Shown one piece after another: positions 54,025-64,000 of a stretch of 64,000 nucleotides of DNA. Source of the DNA: Macrolepiota albuminosa (lineage: Eukaryota; Basidiomycota; Agaricomycetes; Agaricales; Agaricaceae); NCBI GenBank assembly GCA_027475525.1, contig JAMWFC010000130.1, positions 124,001 through 188,000 on the forward strand. Direction: 5' to 3'. Both the position numbers and the translations under genes were made by a program. Each line of letters opens with the position of its first letter. The stretch's first letter is position 1. Under the pieces are notes generated by a model. The model was not told the DNA's origin, did not search any database, and worked only from the letters and a program-made list of their open reading frames with translations.

Positions 54025-54776
54025 TGTCAGATACCACTGACTTGGGGGTCTTTCAGGAAAGCAATGCCCTTACAAGATGGACTTGATCTATATATGCTCA
54101 GGTATCTGGAACTCTGGGCCATGCTCTGGAGTTCAAGATGCAAAAGAGAGATTACTCAGGGTCAGAAACTTGGTCTGGAGATCAAGGAAACCAATGGAGG
54201 GTTGGGGTTGAAGTCAAGTCAAGAACTGGGGGTTCTAAGATAAGACAAGAATTATCAAACTTAAAGTTGTAAAGTATGTACCAGTCTCAGAGTATGCATG
54301 CCAGCCAAGCATGCCAGTCAGTGCATACTCAAATTAAAGGGAATGCAAACAGCAATTGTAATATCAAAACTAAGATAATACAAGAGGGTCACTCCAGGTT
54401 CTTGAGAGGTTTCAAAATATCTGGAACAGTTCCCAGAAATTAATAGGTGGTAGTGGATGGAAGGGGAATGGTATTCTGAGAATCACACATGCAGAATGCA
54501 TGATCAATTGGCATGTAGAGAATGCCATGATGCGTAATGTGTAATAGCTGAGGTAATTGGCATGAGCCAATCATTGATTGTAAGATGATAGCCATAATAG
54601 CAGATAATTTCAGTGGTGTGGGGCTGTCAGAGGGGCATGTGTGATGGCAGAGTTTGATGTGCATGATGGTGGTGTTGGTGGTTGTAATGGTAGGTGTCTG
54701 CAGAAATTGTGTTGTGGGGCCGGTGGAAGGTTTTGGACAGAATTCCAGAGATGTTCTGAGTGGGAGAGTCATAACA
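54025..54776 (+). mobile_element. Solo LTR, family 2, target duplication CAGAC
   Basis: 752 bp, beginning TGTCAGATACC and ending GAGTCATAACA. CAGAC is present at 54020-54024 and 54777-54781. It resembles 58811-59572. Confidence 0.88.
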
Positions 54777-57531
54777 CAGACTAACCTATTCAGAGCTTTC
54801 TCTGAATTTAATCCTTTCTTTTATTGGATAAACTATTGATTATATCTGCCTGCATTGTCTCATTCTATTTTGAAAAGACAAAAAAATATCACAACATACC
54901 TGAACAGAGACCAAATCCTTCTGCCTATTCACACTCTAGGACACTGAAATATTTTTTAAATCTACTGCACCTTCCATTACTGCTATCTTAGTCTATGGCA
55001 TAAATTGAAAAACTAATAAGTTCAACTGCAACTTTCCTATGTCCAACTTTGCAAAGTGATTGAAAGTCTTGAAAATCTACTTCTCTCTTTTAAGCCTAAA
55101 GCCATATGTTTTTGTGCCACTCATCACTGTTCCAAGCATGAAAGGCAAACCTACTGTGTACCAGAACTGGTGTGCAAACAACAACCTTATATGTGCAATT
55201 ATTCTGACTATGATTGACAAGTCCAAGTATGAAGGGCTCAATAAGGACAAGATAGCAGCAAATCTCTATATGCAAATCAAGACTTGCACAGAAGGTAAAG
55301 GACCTGTGCAGATGGTCACATTAATTTAGAAAGTACTTTGCATACAATGCTCACCTAGTAAGCCCCTGACAATCACAGCCAAATATATCTGCAACATTGT
55401 GAGTCACATTTTTGCAATCAAATCTCTGGACAAAGATCTATTCAAATGTGTTGTGCTACTAAACAGCCTGAATGACCCACAGTACTTGGTCATTTAGACA
55501 CAGGTATTGTGAGGCTTAGCAAATGCTACTGCATCTAATCCCTACAAATTGGACAACATCAGAAAATTGCTGGAAACCATACAGAACCTTATCACCTTGA
55601 AATCCATGAGCTCTGGTCTCTTCACTGACACTGCATTAGCAGCCACAGCAACAGGTTGCTTCTGTTCATTCAAGCCCAATCTTCTAGGGCACAATTATAT
55701 GGCTGGTAAGAAGTGCTAGAAGACATGCACCACTCACAACCAACCCTGTGGTGCCCACGAGGCTCCATACTGTGCTCACACTGGCAGAGCAATAGAAAAG
55801 GAGGAATTTTATGCTGCATGTGACACAGCACATACAGCCACCTCAAGCCAAGGTAAAAGAAACAAGAACAGCTCTGGCATGAGGGTTTACATCCAGCTCA
55901 CAGGCCTGAGAGGAAAAGTATATCTGGTGAAGAAAAATGACTTGGACAAGCTACAAATCTTGAGTAAGGATCCTGCTTCTGCAGAGTTCATGGGGCTTGT
56001 CACCAACAACATACCCCTAACTACTATGACAGACAATGTTAAGTGGGAAGGATAGATTGCCATTATTGTGGAGAAGGAGACCAGCAACTACTCACAGTGA
56101 CACCTAAGCAGGCTGAGAAAATGGCACTATCTGCAACCACTAAAAACCAAATATTGGAGTGACAATCCACATTTTTCTATTCAAGTTGGATTTCAGCACA
56201 ATCCAACCTATCAACCTAAGAGCCATAAAGAGAGTTGGAGGGTCCTCAATCTCAGCATGCAGGATCAGAAACATCATCCTCAAATCTGCAGAAGGAAAAC
56301 TACTTATCCTCAAAAGGGCCTTGTATGTTCCCAAATTCACCATTTGCCTCATTTCAGCCAGCATAATCACATCTGACAACAATGCCTACTTCTGCTTTTA
56401 TGACCAAGAAGTACTGATCAAAACTATCAAGTCATTTTCTATCTAGCCCATGATTGCAAGATCAAAGATGCATCCTTTCTTTACTCTTCCTCACCACCAA
56501 AGTATAATAGTTGCATTCTGGGCAAGCAGACCAGGATGCCAGTACCAAAGATATGAGAAAAAGGGTGTAGAGAAAAACAGAAGCTTGAAATAGTATGGGC
56601 AGACCTGATAGGATCAGTAAACATGTAATCTAGATCAGGAAATCACTATATTATGGATGATTATAGCAATATGGTTTGGTCTATTCTACTCAGAGCAAAA
56701 GACAAGGCCTTTGCAGCACTAAAAGCATAGAAATTGGCTTGTAAAGTTGAGACAGATTTGAAAGTAGGAAAGTATTGCACCAGTTTCAATGGCAAGCTCT
56801 ATAGTAACCAGATGGATACATGGTTGAAGATAGGAAATAATGAGCAAGCACATCACCCCATACACCTCTGCTCACATTGGTAGAGTTGAGCAGATGCACA
56901 GAATCCTGATGGGAAAAGCAAGGAGCATAAGGATTGACTCTGACTGCCCAGAATTTCTCTGAGACAAATTCTATCTTACAGCTACTCATCTCCATGTGAA
57001 AACTCCCACCAAATTGCTCAATGGCATAACTCCACACCAACCATAGTTCAGATATGAACTAAACTACAAATACATGCAAGAAATTAGATATTGTGCATTT
57101 GTCTTCATACAACACACAATCTAAAAGTCAAACCAAGGTCTGTCAAATGCATTCTAATAGGTTATGGTTTAAATTCAAAGACCTATCAATACTGGGATCA
57201 AGTAAACAAAAAGGTATATCAGTTCTACCACATGAAGTTTATTGAAAGGCATAGCACCATTCAAATCACCCTTTTTTTGTTCATTAGAACCAGCAGAACT
57301 TTGCATCTCCATGCTCAAAGACATTGAGAGATTGGCCTTACTGACACTCCAGGAAAATGACAATGACCTAGAATACAAGATTAACCCAACACCTACAACA
57401 ATTGAGAATACTCACCAGCCAGAGCAAACACTGCAAAACCATGATGCACAAAGTGTTTCTGCTCTTGACAATCATGTATGCAGGTCAACTCATACCTGCC
57501 AACCAACTGAGAAGGCAGTGCTGTCAGGAGA

Positions 57532-58061
57532 CTTCTCATTTCTTCCTTTTTTTACTCCCTATTCCTTCACTCTCCTTTCATTCATTTCCTTATTTCTTCT
57601 ATCATTCTTTTATTTTGCTGTTTCTATTTTCTCAACATGATCTGTTAGTACTATTTTCAGCCTTTGAGGTGCTCTGGTTCTTTATTTTATTTTGCTGTTT
57701 CTATTTTCTCAACATGATCTGTTAGTACTATTTTCAGCCTTTGAGGTGCTCTGGTTCTTTAGCTATTATTCTGACAAGTGTGGGCCCTTCAGCACCACTT
57801 CCAGACTGCTTATATAAGCTGGAGTTTGTGTTTCTGACTTCCAAAGTCCAGAGTTTTCCTGCCTTATTTGCACAGTTGTTTTTTTAGGCAATTTTTGAGT
57901 TTTTAAGGTTTTGTTGTACTGTACAGTTGTTTTCCATGCTTCAAAGGCCTCAGAAGCATCTAACCTGGCATAGAAAATCCCTAGACTTGTTTTTTTTTGG
58001 ATCTCCCTCTGTTAGCTGTGTGACTAAGCCACAGCCTCCAGAAGTCACCCTTACTCTTACA
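57532..58061 (+). mobile_element. Solo LTR, family 1, inverted relative to the others, target duplication AGTGC
   Basis: 530 bp, beginning TGTCAGGAGAC and ending CTCTTACA. AGTGC stands at 57527-57531 and 58062-58066. It contains the third 77-bp tandem duplication (57608-57761). It is inserted between the integrase and reverse transcriptase parts of the copia relic. Confidence 0.9.
57608..57761. repeat. Exact 77-bp tandem duplication, third of three
   Basis: 57608-57684 is repeated as 57685-57761. The duplicated unit is absent from the two other near-full-length LTR copies of the family. Confidence 0.9.
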
Positions 58062-58133
58062 AGTGCAAGGAGAAGATCAACCAGCTACCAGACTTGAGAA
58101 GGTGATAGAAGAGGTCAAAAAGGCAAGGAAACT

Positions 58134-58258
58134 GTAACATATCATAGTGTAGCTAAATAATTAATATACAATTATATTAATTATGTATTATTATTGTGTA
58201 CATATCAGCTGGCTGCCTTATATAAGGTAGCCAATTTTACTGTCATACGTAGCAGTCA
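58134..58258 (+). repeat. Putative LTR-like leader of a separate element
   Basis: Starts TGTAACATATC, is very AT-rich, has a TATATAAG box in the middle and ends GCAGTCA, directly before TTGGTGTATCC. The arrangement resembles an LTR followed by a primer-binding site, but no second LTR is present. Confidence 0.35.
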
Positions 58259-58343
58259 TTGGTGTATCCTCAATCTGCTGCAATAGACCCGGGTCACCCC
58301 GGGTCAGAATATACTGAGGCTGAGCCTTCCTGGCAGCCTCAGA

Positions 58344-58803
58344 AAATGCCAGGAGAGACGCAATGGAGTGAAGTGCAGCTGACAGCTGTGCCAAGCAGTG
58401 CAGCGAGACTAGGAGTAGTTGTGGAAGACCTGGATCAGCAATCTGGCAGGGATCATGAATTTTCCATGCAGATCGGGAGGTCAGAGCAACAGTCCCAGAG
58501 CAGGAGTAGTGCTCAGGGTCCTACTGAAGGTCGCAGACCTTCGTCGTACTTTCTGAAGAAGATGCCCAGGCCAGAAGCAGGCAGTTGGAGAGTGCCAACT
58601 GAATCCACTCCACTGACACAACGTCAGCAGGGAGTTGGAGGGCTGCAGGAGACAACAATTCCCGAGCAGAGAACGCCAGCAGCATATGTAGTACTAGAAT
58701 TGTATACTAATCTAGTTCTGTGGTGTGACCATAAGGCTAAGCTTTTACTTGACTTTGTTTCAGCAAGGATGAAACAAGCAAACACAATCCATAACCAATA
58801 ACA
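58344..58803 (+). CDS. Intact unidentified frame with normal CpG content, possibly a gag N terminus
   Basis: From the ATG at 58344 about 150 codons run to a stop at 58801. The first 110 residues are Gln/Ser/Arg-rich and probably disordered. The last 40 contain a hydrophobic helix (YVVLELYTNLVLW) followed by a charged one. The upstream codons from 58259 are also open. Unlike everything around it, it keeps CpG dinucleotides (for example in CCCGGGTC), so it arrived late. I do not recognise it. It could be the gag start of the element whose leader is at 58134, cut short by the LTR at 58811. Confidence 0.35.
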
Positions 58804-58810
58804 TAGCCAC

Positions 58811-59572
58811 TGTTAGGTTCCACTGAGTTGGGGGCTTTCCAGGAAAGCAATGTCCTTACAAGACGGACTTGATCTATGTATACTCGGATGTCTGGAACTC
58901 CAGACTATGCTCTGGGGTTCAAGATGTGAACAGGGGATTCCCAGGATAAAGGACTTAGTTTGAAGATTGGGTGAAGTTGAAGAGATCAGAATATTAGAGT
59001 TGAGTCAAGAACTGGGAGTTCTAAGATGAGATTGGGGTTAATAAATTTTAGGTCATGAAGTACATACCAATCTTAAGAGCATATGAGCAAGTTGAGCATG
59101 CCAGTCAAAGTGTGCTAGTCAGTGTGTACCAGTCAATCAAAAGAGCATACAAGCAATCAATGTAATATCAAGACTAGTCTACTACAAGTAAGTAGCTACT
59201 CTTTAAGTACTGGTGGGGGTTACCTATGGGTTTCTGAGGGTTCTGTGATCTCTGGGGTGGTTTCAGGAGTTAATGAGCAATGGAGAGAGAGAAGAAAATT
59301 ATATACTGGAAATCACGCATGCAGAGCGCATGATCAATTGATGTGGGAAGATGGTCATGATGCATGATGCATGATAGCTAGAGTGACTTGACATAATCTG
59401 ATTGTGAATCATTGTGTCAGTGGATGGTTCCAGAGTCTGTAATGTGGGGCTGTCAGAGGGCATGTGTAATGGTGGGGCTTGATGTGCATGATGGTGGTGG
59501 AGGGTAGGGGTGGTCCTGATGGCAGGGGTTGTGTTGTGGGATTGGCAGGGGTGTCCTAGAAGGATCATGATA
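58811..59572 (+). mobile_element. Solo LTR, family 2, target duplication GCCAC
   Basis: 762 bp, beginning TGTTAGGTTCC and ending GGATCATGATA (the terminal CA appears mutated to TA). GCCAC is present at 58806-58810 and 59573-59577. It keeps CpG sites such as AAGACGGAC that read AAGATGGAC in 54025-54776. Confidence 0.82.
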
Positions 59573-60649
59573 GCCACTGATAGTGAACAAGTGTCTGTGC
59601 CCACAGATGACAACATACAGATCAATCAAGATCAAATACTGGCTATAATCAGAAGTCCAGAAAAGAAAATTGGATGTGTGAACTGATGCAAGGATTCTAC
59701 TAATGAAACTGGCAGGATATGGAATCAGACACTTGATGATTACATGATCTCATGGAAGTTTAAACATCTAGCCAGTGAGTCCTGTATATACTATAGAAAA
59801 TCACCAACAGTTACCATCATCACTGCTGTACACATCAACAACTTCCTCTCCATCACCAGCTTCAAAGACAAAAACAATTGCTTCAAGGTGCAATTGCATC
59901 AGACATGGGTAATATTTGACCTTGGCATACTGCAATACTTAGTAGGCATTTCAGTTGAGTGGGACCAAACAAAATGCACAGTTGCGCTGAGTCAATCAGC
60001 CTTCATTGACATTGTCATACAATAGTTTGGACAAAAAGATGCACATATATTGTTCTTACCTATAAATTCTGGATCAAAACTTAGATAGCCAAACTGTGAC
60101 ATTTAAACTTAAGAGGAGAAGGACAATATAAAAAAGCTCCCATATAGATCCCTCATCATGTGCCTACTCTACATAGCAATAGTAACACAGCCCAACATAG
60201 TATTTGTGGTTCAACAACTCTCTCAGTTTCTGGATGATTATAATAGGTTCCACTGAAATGCTGGAATATACCTTATATGCTACCTGAAAGGAACAAGGGA
60301 CTTGAAACTGTGCCTCAGCAGCTTATTTGTCATACTACAAGGTGTCACAAATGTGGACTAGGCAAGCTGCCTAGATACCAGATGCAGTATAAGTAGATAT
60401 ACTTGGTTGCTGGGCTCAAGTACAATATCTTGGTCAGTTCAAAAGCAGAAAACTGTTGCCACCTCATCTTGCAAGGCTGAATATATAGTGGCATACAAAT
60501 CCACTCAGGAATGCATTTGGTTGCAAATGCTCACTAAGGAACTTGGCTGGGACTTTATAAACAAATCAACAACTATATTCTGCAACAACAAAGCAGCAAT
60601 TCTACTTTCAGAAGACCTGTCCATATATGCTCAAGTAAAGCACTTTGAT

Positions 60650-61040
60650 ATTCTAAAATCTAGAATAGATCAAGGTTTTTCTGTGCAGCAGACTATATAT
60701 GAAAAAAATATCTTCAATTTTTGCCATCATGTAATTTGTTGTTGATGTTTGTCCTGAAGCTGAGATAGATGTGTGGAAAAAATGTCTTTGATTTTTGCTG
60801 TCATGTGATTTATTAGACTGCCAGATGCTTATATAAGTAATAGTACATCCAGATACTTAGTAAGCAATAGCTTGTGTCAGTATGGAAAAAAAATCTTCGA
60901 TTTTTGCTGTTATATAATTCATTAGACTGTTTGTCTATCCAGATGCTTGTATAAGCAGCAGCCTGTGTGCAGATGTTTATATAAGCAGTAGACTATATAT
61001 TAGTGTGGAACAATGTCAACAGATAGATCTCAGACATGCC
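60650..61040. repeat. Insert with three diverged internal repeats in copia RNase H
   Basis: It separates HFDI from KYHFI, which are adjacent in copia RNase H. Three repeats of about 130 bp each carry a GGAAAAAA-TCTT-GATTTTTGCTG block and a CAGATGCTTATATAAG block. It could be a solo LTR; ends not fixed. Confidence 0.45.
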
Positions 61041-61269
61041 ATGCTAAGAACAGCCCATATAAGCAAGTAAAATATCATTTCATTTACAAGCTTGCACAAA
61101 TAAATGACATTACAATAAAGTACATTCACACCAAGAACAACATTGTGAATATATTCATCAAACCACTTCCTAAACTCCTATTCATATGGCTCCACCAAAT
61201 ACTTGACATCTCCTAGACTACAATTCATATGCAAGGAGGAGAAATACAATAGCTTGTGATAAGGAGGAG

Positions 61270-61560
61270 TGTTGAGACAATGTCATAATGTGATAATGTA
61301 ATGTAGTAATATCCCAAGCCATTGTTAGGAACACAGTGGCCTCATACTGCTTTGTTTGTAAATACACATATAACAAGACATATAGATACAAGTACCTTCA
61401 GTCATGTTTACATATTACTAAGAATACGCAATTATCTTATCTACTTATCCATACTTACAAGACTTGTATCTAGACGAACACTAATTGTGTATTACTTGTA
61501 AGCATGATGCTTACTACCAACATCGAGATACAAAAATACTCAAACACTCAAAATTAATAC
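61270..61560 (+). repeat. 3' LTR start of the copia relic
   Basis: TGTTGAGACAATG directly follows a purine tract, the usual start of basidiomycete copia LTRs. The right end is not clear. Confidence 0.5.
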
Positions 61561-62312
61561 ACAAGGTTTACAAAATGCATTAGGATATTTGAAAATAGAA
61601 TACAAGAGACAGTAGGACGTGATGGAGACTTTTGATTAGATAGAAGTAACATAACTTTATTTGGCTAGAATACTTGAAGAATGGGCAGCTGTATAGAAGG
61701 TTTGAAGTTCCTTGAACTATGTATGCAAATATACCTTGTCCCATTCTAATTGCACACAACTCTAAGTGAAGAAGAGTAATACTCTTTTACACTTTTTTTT
61801 TGAATTGGACAAGACATTTTAGGAGTACAGCTGCTTTAAGCATAGAATTCTTCTGCTCAGATTGTGGACTTCTTAACAGCTCTTGGGTTTTTTGGGGAGT
61901 TGGCTTATTATTGAGGAACTAAAATTGGATTTTTGTGTGTAGGAGAAGAGGAAGTCCTCAGTCAAGACAAGCTATAAAAGGTGGTTGTTATGGTTGCCTT
62001 TTCATACCTGCTTCTAGTAGACCCTTGCGCAGCAGTAGATCTTACCAATCTGGCATGTACCTGTTCTCAGAAAAAGACTTGTGTTTCTTATTTTTGCTCT
62101 TGTTCTATGTTATGTCCTCCTCAGTCTTGTCTATTGTTATTGTCCTGAGCTTCCTTGCCTTTGATAGAACTGTCCTCCCCACTTCTATGGATAGCATCTT
62201 TAGAAACTTCCCTATTCTTGTTAAATCCTGCTGCACTGTTTCTCTTATCACTATCCTCTCATTCCTCAACCTCCTCAGACAATCTTGTTATCTTTCCTGT
62301 TCAATCTACAGT
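61561..62312. other. AT-rich stretch, probable LTR and leader of the next gypsy relic
   Basis: The frame 61935-62339 has only hydrophobic low-complexity content. Its position just before a gag start suggests LTR and leader sequence. No ends were identified. Confidence 0.3.
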
Positions 62313-64000
62313 GATGTCTCTGCCCAAAGCAGGTTTTGAAGTAGCAGAGGTGACTCAAGTCTTGTTGAGTCATGCCTCTGTTATTGGAAAAGAAGCTATT
62401 GGTTCTTAACAGTTGAAGAACTTTGAATACAACTGTAAAAAATACTTTAGCCATAAAGAGATCAGAGAGGAGAAACAGGTCAAAAGAGTTATGTACAATA
62501 TCAATGCCTCTGCAGTTTGGGTGTAGGTTAGAGAAAACAAACAGGAACTAAAGGAGCTTACTTTCAATATTTTCATGGCCCATTTCTAAAGAATTGTCTT
62601 ATCAACAGATTGGATGTGGGAGGTGGCTTAGACCTTGTCAAAGAAGCAAGTAGACAATGAGAGTTTTGCAACCTGGGTCAACAAGCTTTAGAAGACAAAT
62701 GATATTTTAGTTACACTCCTTAATTTTCATATCTCAGCAGAAAAATTATGTGACCATATCTAGTTGCACTGTCAGGACAATGTTTAAAGGGAGTATGCTT
62801 TGGGAAACAAGAACACCTGTTATGACAACATTGCCAACTTCAATCATTGACTTCACACTGTTTTGGACATCAATATGGTTATCGCTGCACACAAGGCTTA
62901 GATTAGCAAAAACCTGGCAAACTCTATTGTGGTGGCAGACAAGGGTCAATTCAAAATCATTACTAATAGCAACACCAAGGCAGGAGGGACAGGAGATGGG
63001 GCAAAGACTGTTCTGACCAGCATGGCAGCCACTATAACTCATGTTCATGTATATGCCTTATTAGCAGAAGAGTGTAGTATTTTGAATGAGCATTTGGGAT
63101 CTTATCAATGTTGATGCCTTTACATAAATCATTGGGCAGCATCCTGTCCTGACAAGGACTAGGCATTGAAGCTGGAGGAATATAACAATGCTGATTAACT
63201 CCAGAATTTGTCCAAACTGCAAAAAAAGAGTATTTGAAAGAAAAGATGAAAGGAGTAAGGTCAAATGTGAGTGGGGATAATGGCTCTGTCACTGTCACAG
63301 CAGTCTTTGAGGAATCCTCAAAAGAAAGTAGTGACGCTGGCAGTAAGTACATACTTCTTTTACACCTTATTTATTTTTGTTTCGTCTCTGGTCCCTTTAT
63401 TGCTCCAACTATGATCTTAAATGCCCTTATTGACACTGGTGCTTTCTCAGCCTTGATTTCTACAATGCTCATGAATAAACTTAACTTGTCAACAAGAAGA
63501 CTTCATCATTTGATTACAGTATCAGGAACGTTCACATCGAAAAAGAAAAATTAGACTCAACAGTTAACAGAATATTTAAAGCTTGTAATAGTATCCCTAT
63601 GTGCCCAATAGCAGTCTAAATTACAAATGTTCATTGTATGTCTGAATTTGCACACTTAGTTAATTTTGAAACTGGATTTCTTGAAGGAAAATGCTCTTAT
63701 CAGTGATCTGGAAAAGGGAACAGTGAATGATAAGACAAATAGATTTGACTTACTTCACCCATCAGATCTGCAAAAGGCATGTCAACTTGTATTAGTAATG
63801 CAGCACATCAAATGAAAGGAGGAGGAGAAGTGGATTGCTGAGGGTCAGAGAAAAACGGAGAGTCGAGAAGAGCGATGATCTTGAAGTTGAATGTCTTTGT
63901 TATATGGCAGGCCAAGCATTTTGCACATTTGCATAAACACTTCACAACTAATGTGCTGATAGTAGTGGGCATGATTAGGAATAGGATTGAGGAGTTGGTA
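62313..64000 (+). pseudogene. Ty3/gypsy gag-protease relic, runs off the window
   Basis: From ATG 62313 (MSLPKAGFEVAEV) a gypsy gag can be followed in pieces with several stops (about 62408, 62524 and 62587). A retropepsin segment ALIDTGAFSALIS is at about 63425-63465 with its Asp-Thr-Gly intact. Later sequence fits the region between protease and reverse transcriptase. CpG-poor and broken, hence inactive; the rest lies beyond 64000. Confidence 0.65.

Larger units (their letters stand above)
55060..61269 (+). mobile_element. Ty1/copia retrotransposon relic, interrupted by several insertions
   Basis: Plus strand. Gag fragment 55060-55329 (NWCANNNLICAIIL); integrase fragments 56560-57240 (ADLIGS-like, DYSNMVWSILLRAK, then ILIGYGLNSKTYQ); reverse transcriptase 59700-60025 (LASESCIYYRKSP, with VHINNFL where VHVDDFL is usual, so both catalytic Asp are lost); RNase H 60407-60665 (TISWSVQKQKTVATSSCKAEY and HFDI) continuing at 61040-61216 (YIHTKNNIVNIFIKPLP). 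A purine tract AAGGAGGAG at 61261-61269 precedes a TGTTGAGACA LTR start. Solo LTRs at 57532 and 58811, an element piece at 58134-58800 and a 400-bp insert at 60650-61040 break it up. Confidence 0.85.

Overview
The window looks like a basidiomycete, most probably agaricomycete, nuclear genome. Coding regions are broken by very short GT-AG introns (about 38-80 nt). Recognisable host families are a DUF6699 protein, a JmjC-type oxygenase, a G-protein alpha-subunit relic and two aldehyde dehydrogenases. Much of the rest is fungal transposable-element families. There are no bacterial-style operons or ribosome binding sites.

Layout. 1-15 kb is the host-like part: a multi-exon membrane protein (309-1420), a DUF6699 gene (4496-5190), a decayed G-alpha pseudogene (6733-7870), a 205-bp tandem repeat carrying palindromes (8915-9325) and a 13-exon JmjC-domain gene (10468-15124). 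15.1-35.7 kb is mobile-element territory: an intact 2563-codon Helitron Rep/helicase ORF on the minus strand, and two divergently transcribed intron-rich accessory genes (A at 30805-33334 minus, B at 34082-35248 plus). Arrays of a 28-bp repeat flank these genes. A very young chromodomain Ty3/gypsy retrotransposon (23512-30237, LTRs identical by eye, TSD CCGCT) has jumped into the middle array. That retrotransposon carries an internal inverted duplication of 1138 bp. 36-41 kb holds a minisatellite and a decayed pogo/Tc1-like transposon with TA target duplication (37256-40470). 41.3-47.1 kb holds two tandem aldehyde dehydrogenase genes on the minus strand. 47.2-64 kb is an AT-rich, strongly CpG-depleted graveyard of nested elements: gypsy, copia, Tc1/mariner, a MITE and at least four solo LTRs with target-site duplications.

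How the parts fit. The Rep/helicase ORF, the 28-bp arrays and genes A and B may form one large Helitron-like mobile unit, with the repeats as candidate Rep-binding iterons. That is inference; the termini were not found. The gypsy copy with an inverted repeat could make double-stranded RNA against its own family. The CpG-poor half suggests cytosine methylation followed by deamination of old elements. Three exact tandem duplications, all of 77 bp, in unrelated elements raise the possibility of an assembly artefact and should be checked before any gene in them is interpreted.
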